Shown: positions 40,740 through 51,772, counted from the stretch's first letter. The stretch: DNA of 64,000 nt from Prorocentrum cordatum (GCA_963575745.1 CAUYUJ010017982.1:325913-389912); one strand, 5' to 3'. Numbers and translations are program-made. Notes: generated by a model from the letters alone, not told the origin.

Positions 40740-40862
40740 CCTCCTCAATCCTCCTTCTCCTCCTCCCCCTCCTGCTCCTCTTCCTCCTCCTCCTCCTCCT
40801 CCTCCTCCTCCTCCTCCTCCTCCTCCTCCTCCTCCTCCTCCCCCTCTTCAATCCTCCCCCTT
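40740..40862 (-). repeat. (CCT)n array
   Basis: Almost pure CTCCTC from about 40775 to 40845. Confidence 0.88.
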
Positions 40863-41061
40863 CCAGAGGGCGCACGCAACACATCAGATGCGTGGCCACG
40901 AGGAAGAGAAGGAGGCGGAGGAGGCGGAGGCGGAGGAGCGACCTTTTCTCCGGAGCGGCCCCCTGGTGTGCAAGGGAGGCTGCGCGCCGCGGCCGCCCGC
41001 CCCGGACCCCCTCGGACGGACGGGCGAGCCGCCCCCGCGGCGACCGCTGGGGGCGGCGTCC

Positions 41062-41190
41062 TCCTCCTCCTCCTCCTCCTCCTCCTCCTCCTCCTCCTCC
41101 TCCTCCTCCTCCTCCTCCTCCTCCTCCTCCCCCTCCTCCTCCTCCTCCTCCTCCTCCTCCTCCTCCTCCTCCTCCTCCTCCTCCTCCTCG
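41062..41190 (-). repeat. (CCT)n array, ~130 bp
   Basis: Nearly perfect CTC triplets. Read on the minus strand it would be a Glu run joined to SSDARVGVASDAAVDVE at 41190-41240, which could be a coding acidic tail, but this is unsupported. Confidence 0.9.
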
Positions 41191-41404
41191 ACATCGACGG
41201 CGGCGTCGCTGGCGACGCCGACCCGGGCGTCCGACGACGGCGATGCTTCGCCGCGGGGCCTCTCGACGGCCCCGCGGCCCCGCAGGGGCCCCCCGAGAGG
41301 CCGCCGCCCGCCGCACACCGCCCGCGCCCGTGAGCTTCTCCACGTCGCGGTGACGCCAGGGCGCGGCGGCGACGGCGGCGCGGCGGTGGAAGAACCTCCC
41401 TTTA

Positions 41405-41589
41405 TCGGCTACACGCAGGAGTGACCCTGGGTCAGAGTGACCTTTGGTGCGCGACTTTTTGGGGGCCGCGGGGGGACCAAACCTGGGCGCGCAAGGAGCT
41501 GCGACCGCCTCGTTTTCAGCCATCTGGGGACCCATCTGTGCCCGCACCAAAGGTCACTCCGGCGAAAGATCACTCTTACGTCTACTCGA
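41405..41589 (+). mobile_element. Inverted-repeat element, family A, copy 4 (185 bp)
   Basis: Starts TCGGCTACACGCAGGAGTGA and ends TCTTACGTCTACTCGA. Flanked by CTTTA (41400-41404) and CTTTG (41590-41594), a 4-of-5 target duplication. Interior GGTGCGCGACTTTTTGGGGG, CCAAACCTGGGCGCGCAAGG. Confidence 0.88.
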
Positions 41590-41754
41590 CTTTGGTACAC
41601 CTCTTCTTAGCGAAAACGGCCTTGGGCCGAAACCCACGGACCCGGACAGGGGACAAATGACGGCCTCGACGCCCGCTCGCGAACCGAAGACGGTCAATTC
41701 CTGAATCGACGCGTCAGGGTAGGAGGTCGATCAACCTCCGAGAGCTAGAGACAC

Positions 41755-41901
41755 CCCGGATGGGGTCCGAGCAGATAGGGTCGGAGGACCGCGCCGGCGA
41801 TGCATCGGCGCCGTCGGCGTGGAGAAGCTCTGGCTCCACATCGAGCCGCATCGTCGATGCGGAGCTATCCTCCGACCCCATCTGCTCGGACCCCATCTGG
41901 G
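41755..41901. mobile_element. Inverted-repeat element, family C, compact copy (147 bp)
   Basis: The left arm (CCCGGATGGGGTCCGAGCAG, then ATAGGGTCGGAGGA) and right arm are inverted copies with about two mismatches over ~34 bp. The interior GCGCCGTCGGCGTGGAG and CTCCACATCGAGCCGCATCG matches 1351-1500. No target duplication is evident. The ~330 bp after it contain a 77-codon minus frame (VQMRIVFVDLRALYAPLVGS) of unknown meaning. Confidence 0.75.
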
Positions 41902-42224
41902 AAACCCAGGCGTCGAGTAGGGAGGGCATCGACTACTGAACTGACTTGCCCCGGACTTGATTTGTCCGTCGAGCCCACGAGAGGTGCGTATAATGCTCGC
42001 AGATCCACGAACACGATGCGCATTTGTACATTCGACGAGAAACCCAATTCCGGGGTGAATCGATGCAGCAAGCGATCCCCATACCCGAAGACGGGCACGC
42101 CCCTTTGGCGCGACCGCCCGGCGCGGGCCGGGCCGCGGGCGCGCGCGGCCCCGGCCGCCCCGCGGGGCCCGCGGCGCGAAGGGGAGCGGGCCCAGCGAGC
42201 GATCCGAGAGTACGGCGAAGACGG

Positions 42225-42400
42225 AGGAGGAGGAGGGAGGAGGAGGAGGAGGAGGGAGGAGGAGGAGGAGGAGGAGGGGGAGGGGGAGGGAGGAGGAGGA
42301 GGAGGAGGAGGAGGAGGAGGAGGAGGAGGAGGAGGAGGAGGAGGATGAGGAGGAGGAGGAGGAGGAGGAGGAGGAGGAGGAGGGGGGAGGAGGAGGAGGG
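42225..42400 (+). repeat. (GGA)n array
   Basis: About 175 bp of GGA triplets with GAT and GGG interruptions. Confidence 0.9.
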
Positions 42401-43452
42401 CGGGCGGCAGGGACGTACAGACCCTCGGAGGCCCAGGTCTGGACTCGTGGGGCGGTGGCCCGAGGGGCTGGCCGGCGGCAGCGGCAGAGGACGGGCCGCA
42501 GGGGCAAGGACACGAGGGTGCCCCGGAGAAGGCGCGCGTCCTTGCTGTGCGCGTTGACCGTGTCCGAGGGGGGGGGGGGGCGACGGGGGGCAGGGGGGCT
42601 GGCCCCCGCCTCCCTGGCTACCTACCAGACTGCCCCAACCCAACCCGAAGACCCGAATCTGACCCGACTTTCGGGTTGGGGGGGCGCACGGGCTCGACAC
42701 GTCTCTGCAGTGTTCCCCGAAGGCCTTCGGCTTGGCTCGGGTGGCTTGGTGGGGGGTTCGGGAGCGGCCAAGAGGGGAGTGTCCAAGAGGGGGGGGTGCA
42801 AATCATGACCGGCGGCATGTGCGCGGCCCAGCGGGGGGGCCAGGAACGCAATGAAATAAGAAGAGGCGCCATGAAATCTGGGGAAATATCGTGTCCCACG
42901 CCATGATATCCACCCCCCCTTAGTCATCACCCCCCTCTTTTCCGCCCCCGAGGTTTGGTGGGGGTGACTCCCAGCGCCGTGACACCTCAGCGACGGTTGG
43001 CTCTGGGCAGCCTTTGGCTCCTGGGGGCCCTCGCCGGGCCCTGGGGCCGCGAGCAGAGGACGTCTGGGCGAAGAGCCGGCCCCCTTGCCACGGGGGGCTG
43101 TCAGGGACCGGACTCTATATATACACCGACGTCTTCTGCTGCCCCGCACTGAAATTCGCACGAGAAAGCGGATCCTGGTGTATACGGGATCCTGGTGTAT
43201 ACATTTTTCTTTGTTTCCACGGGAAAACGGGGAAAATAGTATACACCACACCGCTCCGACGTCGTCCCCGACCCTCAAAAAGTTCTGGGACTGAAAGGCA
43301 GTCCGCCACTGGTAATGCATGTTTTCCGGTTTCCGAGGCTGGGGACCTCCGGGGCCTATACCTTGCTAGAAATCATGGCGTCGGAGACCCGGCGGTTCAA
43401 GAGGGAGTTGTCGGCCTGGAACCGGCGACACGGCGCCGATGGGCCAGCGACA
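42401..43452. other. No gene recognised; duplicated GGATCCTGGTGTATAC
   Basis: GGGATCCTGGTGTATAC occurs in tandem at about 43170-43202, with GTATACACC inverted at 43240. Otherwise GC-rich sequence with long chance frames. Confidence 0.4.
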
Positions 43453-43636
43453 TCGGCTACACGTCTGAGTGACCCTGGGTAAGAGTGACCTTTGGTGCGC
43501 GGCTTTGTGGGGGCCGCGGGGGGGCCAAACACAAGCGCGCAAGATGCCGCTGCCGCCTCGCGTTCGGCGATCGGGGACCCCAATGTGCCCGCACCAAAGG
43601 TCACTCCAGCGAAGGGTCATTCTTACGTGTAGTCGA
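43453..43636 (+). mobile_element. Inverted-repeat element, family A, copy 5 (184 bp)
   Basis: Starts TCGGCTACACGTCTGAGTG and ends ATTCTTACGTGTAGTCGA. Flanked by CGACA (43448-43452) and CGATA (43637-43641). The minus-strand sequence just beyond (CRRFQADNSLLNRRVSDAMI, then SSK and GTATAG) is exon-like, so this copy may also lie in or beside a gene. Confidence 0.87.
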
Positions 43637-43959
43637 CGATAGCGAGGCCGCATGCTCCTGACAAGCCCCGGTGAGCGATGAATGTGTGACTGGGGGTCGA
43701 TGCTTCCCCCCCTGGGCCCTGGGGGAACCAACAAGGCACCGATGCCGCTACTTCCTGGACCTCTCCCGGGGCGCGTTCTGACGAGGATTTCAAGGCGAAT
43801 CCAGCGGCGGCGACGAGGGCCTCCCAGGAGACTCAAAAAAGGAAAAACGGCCGAAGGGTAGCAGTGTGAGTACCTGTTCCTCCTTGTCGTGACCCCTGAG
43901 GAATGGGGTCCCGATGTTTGTCGCTGTCTTCTCACGGGCCTCGAAACAGTAAGAAAATG

Positions 43960-45230
43960 GAGGAGGGGGAGGAGGAGGAGGAGGAGGAGGAGGAGGAGGA
44001 GGAGGAGGAGGAGGAATAGGAGGAGGAGGAGAAGCAGGTAGAGGAGGAGGAGAAGGAGGAGGAGGATTGAAGAGGGGAAGGACGACGAGGAGGAGGAGGA
44101 GGCGGCGGAGGAGGAGGAGGGGGAAGAGGATTCGGGAGGAGAAGGCGGCAAGGGGCAGAGGACGTCGACGAAAGTGACGGGAGGAAACCGAAGAGTGTTG
44201 CTTTTGTCGGTGATACGCTGGAGATACAGCGTTGCCTGCGCCACGTCGCCGCAGTGCTCGACAACATGATCAAACCTGCTTATACATAGTGCAAGAAGCG
44301 GGCGAGGCCTAGCTCGCCCGCCAGCCCCTCTGCTTCCTTCCTGCACTTTTCAATGCGGGAGCTAGCCGCCAGGTCTGCGGGCGGCCCGCGACAGCGCCCC
44401 GCTGGGCCCCCCAGAAGCCCTCGAAAGTGGTGACAGTTTCGCAGTTCGCAGCCCCCTCAGGGACGGCGAGGTCAAATCTGAATCTGGGTGGTGCCTCACT
44501 CCGCTGAACCCCCCAGCAGCCCTCGAAGGTGGCGTCAGTTTCGCAGATCGCAGCCCCCCAGGCATGGCGAGGTCTAATCTGAGTCTGGGTGGTGCCTCAC
44601 TCCGCTGAACCCCACGGCAAACGTCGAAAATGATGACGGTTTCGCAGTTCGCAGCCCCCAGGGACGGCAAGGTCGAATTTGAATCCGGGTGGCGCCTCAC
44701 TCCGCTGAACCCCCCAGCAGCCCTCGGAAGTGGCGACAGCTTCGTGGATCGCAGCCCCCCCAGGGATGGCGAGGTCTCATCGGAGTCTGGGTGGTGCCTC
44801 ACTCCGCTGCACCCCCCAGCAGCCCTCGAAAGTGGTGACAGTTTCGCAGATCGCAGCCCCAAGGATGACGAGGTCTCCTGGTGGTCCACGTAAGACGTCA
44901 CTCTGCTGCACCCCCCAGCAGCCCTCGAAAATGGCGATAGCTTCGCAGATCGCAACCCCCCAGGGATGGCGAGGCCCCCTGGTGATCTGCGTAAGACGTC
45001 ACTCCGCTGCACCCCCCCCAGCAGCCCTCCAAAGCGGCGAGGGTTTCGCCAATCGCAGCCCCATATAGACGACCAGGTAGGAGGCGAGGCTAGCTGGCAG
45101 GAAGGAGCGAGGCAAGAGGCAGTCGGGAAGAGAGACGGGGGGAAGGAAGGTCGCGACCGCAGTGCTCTATTCAAGGCGAGTACCCAACGCAAGAGGGCTG
45201 GGAATACAAGACATATGGTTTGGCCCACTC
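43960..45230 (+). repeat. ~1.2-kb composite dispersed repeat, copy 1
   Basis: Order: (GGA)n at 43960-44130; GAGGACGTCGACGAAAGT..GAAACCGAAGAGTGTTG at 44155-44200; CGCCGCCAGG..GCGGGCGGCCCGCGACAGCG at 44365-44400; six to seven ~100-bp tandem units at 44405-45065; then an AG-rich tail with GCAGTGCTCT. The same order recurs at 49405-50530. Confidence 0.82.
44405..45065 (+). repeat. ~100-bp tandem units within the composite repeat
   Basis: Each unit has CCCCCCAGCAGCCCTCGAA, GTGGCGACAGTTTCGCAG, ATCGCAGCCCCCCAGG, GATGGCGAGGTC and GGGTGGTGCCTCACTCCG; spacing 98-105 bp. Confidence 0.85.
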
Positions 45231-45244
45231 GACTTTTCGGCATA

Positions 45245-47510
45245 CCGACGCTCCGAGACGGCCCAAGAAGCTTCCGAGGCCTCGCCAAGGCGGCCCAAGA
45301 CGCCCCCCAGACGGCCCCAGGACGGCCCAAGACGGCCCGAAAGGCGCCCGAAACGACCCAAGAGGGCCCAGAGACGGTGCCAAAAAGAAGCCCAAGAGGA
45401 GGGCCACGAAGTCAAAATGCGAGCTTTCCGCCCCGAGAAAACAGAATGAGACCCCAAGAAAGCCCCAAGAGGCCCCACTAGGCCCCCAAGCAGACCCCAG
45501 GAGACGCCCACGCGGTTCCAAAAGGCCCCAAGATGGCGCCTAAGAGGGTCCGAAGTGTCAGACCTCCTACCCACGACTGAGACACGGTGGCGGGATGGGC
45601 CGAAGGCCATTAGATCCGCCGCCCCCTGTTGACCTGGGCCCGGCACAGAAACGGAAAGAGCGTTTCAGAAACAGAAACCGAAATTACTCACACCACCGTT
45701 CGTACCGGGAGCCTTGGCGTTGAGAGCTTGTTACGTTACCCCTCGCTCTTGGGAGCCTTGGTGTTCAGAGATTGTTGCGTTGCCGCTCGTTCCTGAGCCT
45801 TGGCTGGGCCTTGGTGTCAGGAACTTGTTACGTCACCGCTCTCAGCTGGGATCCTTGGTCTTATCAGCTTGTTTACGTCACCGTTCGCTCTGCCGATCGC
45901 TCTGTATTTGGCGTCTCTGGGCCTTGTTGGGAGTCCTATTGGGGCCCTTTTGGAACCCTTTTGGAGGCCTCTTGAGAACCTCTTGGGGGCCTCGTGGGGC
46001 TTCTTGGGGGGCTCTGGGGGCCTCCGGGGAGCGTATTGGGGTGATTTTGAAGCAGAAGGCTAGACTTTTCGGTTCGTGGTCCCCCTCTTGGGGCCGTCTT
46101 GGGGCCCTCTTGGGCCGTCTTGGGCGCCTCTTGGGCCGTCTTGGGGCCCTCTTGGGCCGTCTTGGGGCCCTCTTGGGAGCCTCTTGGGCAGTCTTGGGGC
46201 GGTCTTGGGGGCCTCTTGGAGCATCTTCAGCGCAGTGAACGCCGAAAAGCCGTGTAGGCTAAAATGTACGTTTCCCATCGGAAATCCATGCTTTTGGCCT
46301 CTAAGTGGCCTCTTGGGGCGCCTTGGGGGGCTCTGGGGGCCTCGTGGGAGCATCTTGGGGCGAAAGGCTGGACTTTTCGGTTCGTGGTCCCCCTCTTGGG
46401 GCCGTCTTGGGGCCCTCTTGGGCCGTCTTGGGCGCCTCTTGGGCCGTCTTGGGGCCCTCTTGGGCAGTTTTGGAGGCCTCTTGGGGGCCTCTTGTGCCAT
46501 CGTGGGGCGGTCTTGGGGGCCTCTTGGGCCGTCGTCCACGCCGTGAAAGCCGAAAAACCGTATATGCTAAAAATGTACGTTTTCCAATGGGAAATCGAAG
46601 ATTTTGGCCTCCAAGACGGCCCAAGAGCCCTCCAAGACGCCCAAGATGGTTTCCAAGACGGCCCCGAAGCGCCCCAAGAGGACCCCAAGCCCGCTCAGAG
46701 AGGCCCACAAGACGGCTCCCGACGGCGTCAGACAGGCCAGGAACCCACCAAGATGGCCGAAGTTGGCTTGAAGCTGGCCCAAGATGGCCCAAGAGGCCTC
46801 CAAGAGGGCCTCCAGGAAGGCCAGAAAAGGCAAACAAACACTGGTTGCCCTAAAGTTTTTGAAGGATTTTGACATTTGCTTATTTTCGGCCTTCCGACGG
46901 CCCGAGACGGCCCAAGAGCTCCCAAAGATCGCCCACAGATCGCCCAAGAGACTTCCAAGATGGGCCCAGAACGGCCCAAGAGGCCCCCAAGACGGCCTCA
47001 AGAGGCCCCCAAGACGGCCCAGGAGGCCTTGAAGACACTCAAGATGGCCTCCAAGACGGCCCTGGAGCATTCCAAGAGGGCCCCAAATCGGCCCAGAGAG
47101 GCCCCCCAAACGGCTTCCGACGGCGTCAGACGGGCCAGGAGCCCACCAAGACGGCCGAAGATGGCCCTAAGATGGCCCAAGACGGCCCAAGAGGCCTCCA
47201 AGAGGGCCTCCAGGAAGGCCCGAAAAGGCCCAAATCATCGATTTCCCATGAGTTTTTCAAGGATTGTGGCATTTGCATTTTTTCGGCCTTCCGACGGCCC
47301 GAGACGGCCCAAGTGCCCGCAAAGATCGCCCAATAGGCCCACGACGGCCCCAAGAGGCCCCCAAGACGGCCTCAAGAGGCCTCCAAGACGCTCAAGATGG
47401 CCTCCAAGACGGCCCAAGAGCCCTCCAAGACGTACGTCCTCCAAGAAGGCCCGCAAGAGTCAAAATGGCCTCCCGACGGCCAAGATGACCTTCAAGATGC
47501 CCACGTGTTC
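45245..47510. repeat. Large minisatellite complex: plus, minus, plus arrays
   Basis: 45245-45550 plus (CCAAGACGGCC), 45900-46545 minus (CTTGGGGCCGTC) and 46600-47510 plus. The minus and second plus arrays face each other around 46550-46600, making a very long imperfect inverted repeat. In the second plus array blocks recur with a ~395-bp period (CTTCCGACGGCCCGAGACGG at 46893 and 47288; ACGGCGTCAGAC near 46720 and 47120). Confidence 0.85.
45695..45895 (+). repeat. ~50-bp tandem repeat, four copies, between minisatellite arrays
   Basis: Units share CCTTGGTGTT..AGCTTGTTACGTCACC. CTTGTTACGT appears three times, with a diverged fourth copy. Confidence 0.65.
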
Positions 47511-47571
47511 CCCGAAGGCGTTCCAAACCGACTCGGGGAACGCATGGTCCGACAGCTTGGCAGGTCTGGCC

Positions 47572-48450
47572 TCAACGTTCGGCCACATAGGCGCTTCCAC
47601 AAAGGCAGGGGGCGGCGGTGATTCGCCGTAGGCGTCTTCGATAAAAGGCTACCATCGCCCACTGCGCAGATGGAATGTCCGTATTCCGGCGCTTGCATAC
47701 TTGGCGCCGCTCTTGCAGGAGAAGCCGAAACACGTGAACCGCCCGCGGCGGAATTCGTGAAACCCGAAGCGCCTTTTGTAATCGGAGGGTGCACGACGCC
47801 GCGAGCATGCTCGCAACCGCGGGGAAGAGCATCAGGCCCTGGGCTGCATGCCTCGCCCCGCGGCAGAAGAGGAGCTGGCCCAGAGGATGCAAAGCCTGTG
47901 GCAGTGAGGGCAAAGACGGCAGAGACTGCGAGAGCCACCGAGAATGCTTTACCGTTTCCGGGAAACGTGGATTACGTCCCGGGTCGTGAAGTAGATGCTG
48001 CCCCGTGAAGCGCGCAGCCGATGTCGCGCTGGGCGCGCTCGCCGTCGGTCGAGGCACGTCGACGCACTGAATGCAACCCTTCACCCAGCGCGTCGCCGGC
48101 GCTTGCCGGGAAAAGACGGGAGAACGCGGGATTGCGATGATGACGTGTTCCAGCAATCGCCCTGGCGCTCGAGCTCCGCTTGAAGTTACGACTGCGGCGA
48201 GTCTGGGTCGCGATCGCGATCGCAATCGCCTCGATCGCGTCAGAAGCAACGTGAACACGCCCGCGGGTTGCGCGCCGACGCAGGCGGCGAGGGCAAAAAT
48301 GACGTTGGCAAACCATCCGCTACGCCCGCGAGCTATCGCAGGAGGGGCCCCGTCGTCGCGCGAGTCAGAAATGCAGACCTCATAGACAGAGTCGCGAGCC
48401 GAACCTGGCAGCATCTCTCTCGCAAGCTTCTGCATAGCGACGCGAACCAA
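47572..48450 (-). CDS. Hypothetical ORF, 292 codons, with one hydrophobic segment
   Basis: In the one repeat-free stretch here, the minus frame begins RVAMQKLAREMLPGSARDSV, contains GWFANVIFALAACVGAQPAG (possible membrane segment) and continues Ser/Arg-rich. An overlapping frame (47492-47938; FSVALAVSAVFALTATGFAS) looks equally like a signal sequence. Introns may make one gene of both, but I cannot place them. No family is recognised. Confidence 0.25.
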   Translation of the reverse strand: MVRVAMQKLAREMLPGSARDSVYEVCISDSRDDGAPPAIARGRSGWFANVIFALAACVGAQPAGVFTLLLTRSRRLRSRSRPRLAAVVTSSGARAPGRLLEHVIIAIPRSPVFSRQAPATRWVKGCIQCVDVPRPTASAPSATSAARFTGQHLLHDPGRNPRFPETVKHSRWLSQSLPSLPSLPQALHPLGQLLFCRGARHAAQGLMLFPAVASMLAASCTLRLQKALRVSRIPPRAVHVFRLLLQERRQVCKRRNTDIPSAQWAMVAFYRRRLRRITAAPCLCGSAYVAER

Positions 48451-49404
48451 ACGCTACACCTGCGGTGCGCGGCGCAGAAGCTGCCAGGGCAATCAGATAT
48501 GTCGGACGCTGCAAGCACGCGGCCTATCGCGATGCCAATGTCGCGCACTGCCACGAGGACGATATGGGCGCGACTGAAGTTGCGCTCGTAGCCCGTTGAC
48601 TACAAAGCCTGGCTCGTGAGCGGTGGCACGGAGGGTGCGATGGTCGGAGAGATTCGGCCTGGACCGCATTCCTCTCGCGTCTAGACTCGACACTCGCGGG
48701 CAGACCTCGACGCTGCAAACGCCGCACGGGCGTGAGGTCGCCCGAGCCCAACGCGGAATCGGCGGCGGCGCGGCGCTGGGGGACTGGGGATCAGGAAAGG
48801 CGAAAGGTCCGGACATGGCGCGACAGGACACATACCAGCTCAGGGCGGGATCTTGAAAGCGACGGGGGCGGGGAGGCGGAGCGTGATGAAAGGGCCCCGG
48901 CCCGAGCTATGCTAGCCCGCCTCCCCAGCTCGGCGCGCCTCCTCGGCGATTGCGTCGAGGTGGCTCGCGCTGGGGTGCGAGGGAAGACGATGGGCGTGGA
49001 AGCACGCTACCACGAATGCCATTGAGCCGCCTCTGAAACCGAGGCGGAACTCAATCCCCCCCGCGAGCAGGAATCTCAACGCGTGCAAGCGTTATCTAGG
49101 GCATCGCGGCGCAAAACTGCCTCGTGACGCACCCAGCCCATTTGCATCAAATGACAAGAGGAGTTAGCCCACACTTGCCATGACAATGACAGTGCAGGCG
49201 CCATTATGTTGTGCAAGCTACATGGGATACGCCCGCGCGTCACGATTCACAGGACAACGACAGAAGGACGAGGAGCGAGGGCCCAGGCTTGAGGAGGACG
49301 CGGGGGCGGGAACGAAGGGCAGGAGAAGGGCGCGCGGGGGGCCGACCCGTCAGCGCGGCAGCAGCGGAGGGAAGGTGGCAGGGGGCAGAGGACGACGACG
49401 AATA
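48451..49404. other. No gene recognised
   Basis: Moderate-complexity sequence. The minus frame at 48333-48554 (VRDIGIAIGRVLAASDISD) is weakly protein-like. Confidence 0.3.
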
Positions 49405-50530
49405 TGACGGGAGGAAGAGGAGGCGGCGGAGGAGGAGGAGGAGGAGGAGGATGACTCGGGAGGAGAAGGTGGCAGGGGGCAGAGGACGTCGACGAAAGTA
49501 ACGGGAGGAAACCGAAGAGTGTTGTCTTTGTCACTAGTACGCTGAAGATGCAGCGTTGTCTCCGCCATGTCGCCGCGGCGCCTGGCAAAATTATAAAGCC
49601 TGCTTTTGGTTAGGGCAAGAAGCGAGCGGGGTTTAGCTCGCCCGCAGCTTCCCTGCTTCCCTTCCTGCGCTTTTCAGCGCGGGGGCTAAACGCTCGAAGG
49701 CGCGCCGCCAGGTTTGCGGGCGGCCCGCGACAGCGCCCCGCTGGACCCCCCAGCAGCCGTCGAACGTGACGACAGTTACGCAGATCGCTGCCCTCCAGGG
49801 ACGGCGAGGTCCAATCTGAGTCTGGGTGGTGCCTCGCTCCGCTGCGCCCCCCAGCAGCCCTCAAAAGTGGCAGCGCTTTCGCAGAACGCAGCCCACTGGC
49901 GAAGTCTAATCTAAGTCTGGGTGGCGCCTCACTCCGTTGTCTTCAGCAACCATCGAAGGTGGCAACGCTTTCGCAGATCGCAGCCCCCCAGGGATGGCGA
50001 GGTCTGATCTGGATCTGGTCCGCTGGACCCCCCAGCAAGCTTCGAAAGTGGCGACAGCTTCGCAGATCGCTGCCCTCCAGGGACGGCGAAGTTTAATCTG
50101 AATCTGGGTGGTGCCTCACTCCTCTGGACTCCCCAGCAGCTCTCAATCGCAGATCGCAGCCCCCCAGGGATGGCGAGGTCTAGTCGGAGTCTGGGTGGTG
50201 CCTCACTCCGCTAGCCCCACCAGCAGCCCTGAAAGTCGCGACAGTTTCACAGATCCCAGCCCCCCAGGGATGGCGAGGTCTAATCTTATGGTGGTGCCTC
50301 GCTCCCGAAAGTGGCGACCATTTCGCAAGTCGCAGCCCCCCACCCGAGCATCCGGGCAGGACGACGAGATCGGAGACAGCGTAGCAGGCCCGTAGGAGGG
50401 ACGAGAGGAAGAGGGAGACGGGAGAAGAAGAAGGTGCGACGCCGCAATGCTCTGGTCAAAACGCATACCCCACGCGGGAGGGCCGGGAACGAACACGCTG
50501 ACACCCTGCATGCAGACGGGCCATCCCGCG
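49405..50530 (+). repeat. ~1.1-kb composite dispersed repeat, copy 2
   Basis: Same order as 43960-45230: short GGA run; GGGGCAGAGGACGTCGACGA near 49476; GCGGGCGGCCCGCGACAGCG near 49716; about six ~100-bp units at 49735-50345; AG-rich tail with GCAATGCTCTGGTCAAAACG. Substitutions throughout, so it is not a recent duplicate. Confidence 0.82.
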
Positions 50531-50866
50531 GCCCGCGATCCGTGGCCCGAGCCGGGCCCCGGGGGCGATCGGAGCCCGCGCGCGAGGCGAGCGCGCCAGC
50601 GTAGCCTGCCCCGCCCTACTCTGATTCTGGATCCGCCCTACTTTGGGCAATTTCGTAAGTGGGGCCTGGAATTTTCGCCCTACTTTTCGAGCCCCGATGA
50701 TGCCAATTTCCGCCTTGCTTTTCCGCCTCTCTTACGCCGATTCCCTCCTTCGAGCGGGGTGTCCTCCGCGCGAAGGAGGGGGGGGAACGCCAGCGAGCGC
50801 GAACCCAGGTGCGAGGGGCGGGGGCGGCGGGCAGAGCGGCTTGGAAACAGCCCCTGAGCGAGCCTT

Positions 50867-50912
50867 CCCACTTTGGGCGCCCAGGGGAGTCCCGCGGAGG
50901 CGGGGGGCCTCT

Positions 50913-50964
<52 letters not shown>

Positions 50965-51090
50965 ACGCGCCTTTCCCACTTCGGGCGCCTGGGGGGGTCC
51001 TGCAGAGGCGGGGGGAAAAGGCGGCAAGTGCAGCCTGTCCACCTCTCTCTCTCTCTCTCTCTCCCTCTCTCTCTCTCTCTCTTCCTCTCT
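50867..51090. repeat. ~105-bp duplication with (GAC)n, followed by (CT)n
   Basis: CCCACTTTGGGCGCCCAGGG at 50868 recurs as CCCACTTCGGGCGCCTGGGG at 50973, both followed by GAGGCGGGGGG. Between them lies (ACG)n at 50918-50965. (CT)n with CCCT breaks occupies 51040-51090. 51090-51500 shows no gene. Confidence 0.75.
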
Positions 51091-51772
51091 CCAAGCAAAC
51101 ACTGCGCGAGGCCTCGACGCAAAACCTGCGAGAAGCCTTCTTTGGATAGGAAGACCTCTAGAGACCACCGAGATCGGCGGCGAGAGAGTCGCTGGCCCCA
51201 GGGTGGGGCGGGGCGGGGGGGGGCTTGCCCGTCGCTGCCCTGCCGCGCCGCCGGGCAATCTGATTCGGGCCATCGCAGCTCGCAGCCTGGCAATCTGAGG
51301 CGCCCAGGAGGTCGGGGCCAGAAGCGCTGCTCTCAGCGCGGCAGCGGCATTCGCAGAGAAAGACGCTCAACTATTTCGGGCGGCCCCAAATCGGCGAGCC
51401 GGAATTCTGCGATGAGATCGCGGCAGGCGCATGCCAGGGCCTCGCGAACAACGACCTCTCATAAACTGTCATAAACCACTCGAGCATGAGGGAGCGGAAA
51501 GAGCTGATCTTTATTCGATAGGACTGCGAGGGCCCCTTGCAGGCACAACTCCACGCGCCCCCCCAGGCGGCCACCACGCTCCCGCAACACGCAAGGTTCG
51601 GGAACACAGCTCGTCAGGGGGGCCTCCCCGCTGCTCAGCATCGGTGGCGAGCGGGCGCATGGGGGGCCCGGAACGCGCGAGCACGCCAACGATCTCGAAC
51701 GTTGCGCATTCGGGATTGGCGCGAGCCAGCGCAGAGCGCGCCTCAGCTCCCGCAGCCTCGCAGAGGGGCCCG

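Noticed and set aside
41865-42098. 77-codon minus frame (VQMRIVFVDLRALYAPLVGS)
   Set aside because: Protein-like in part, but its C-terminus is made of the family C element and there is no splice or motif support.
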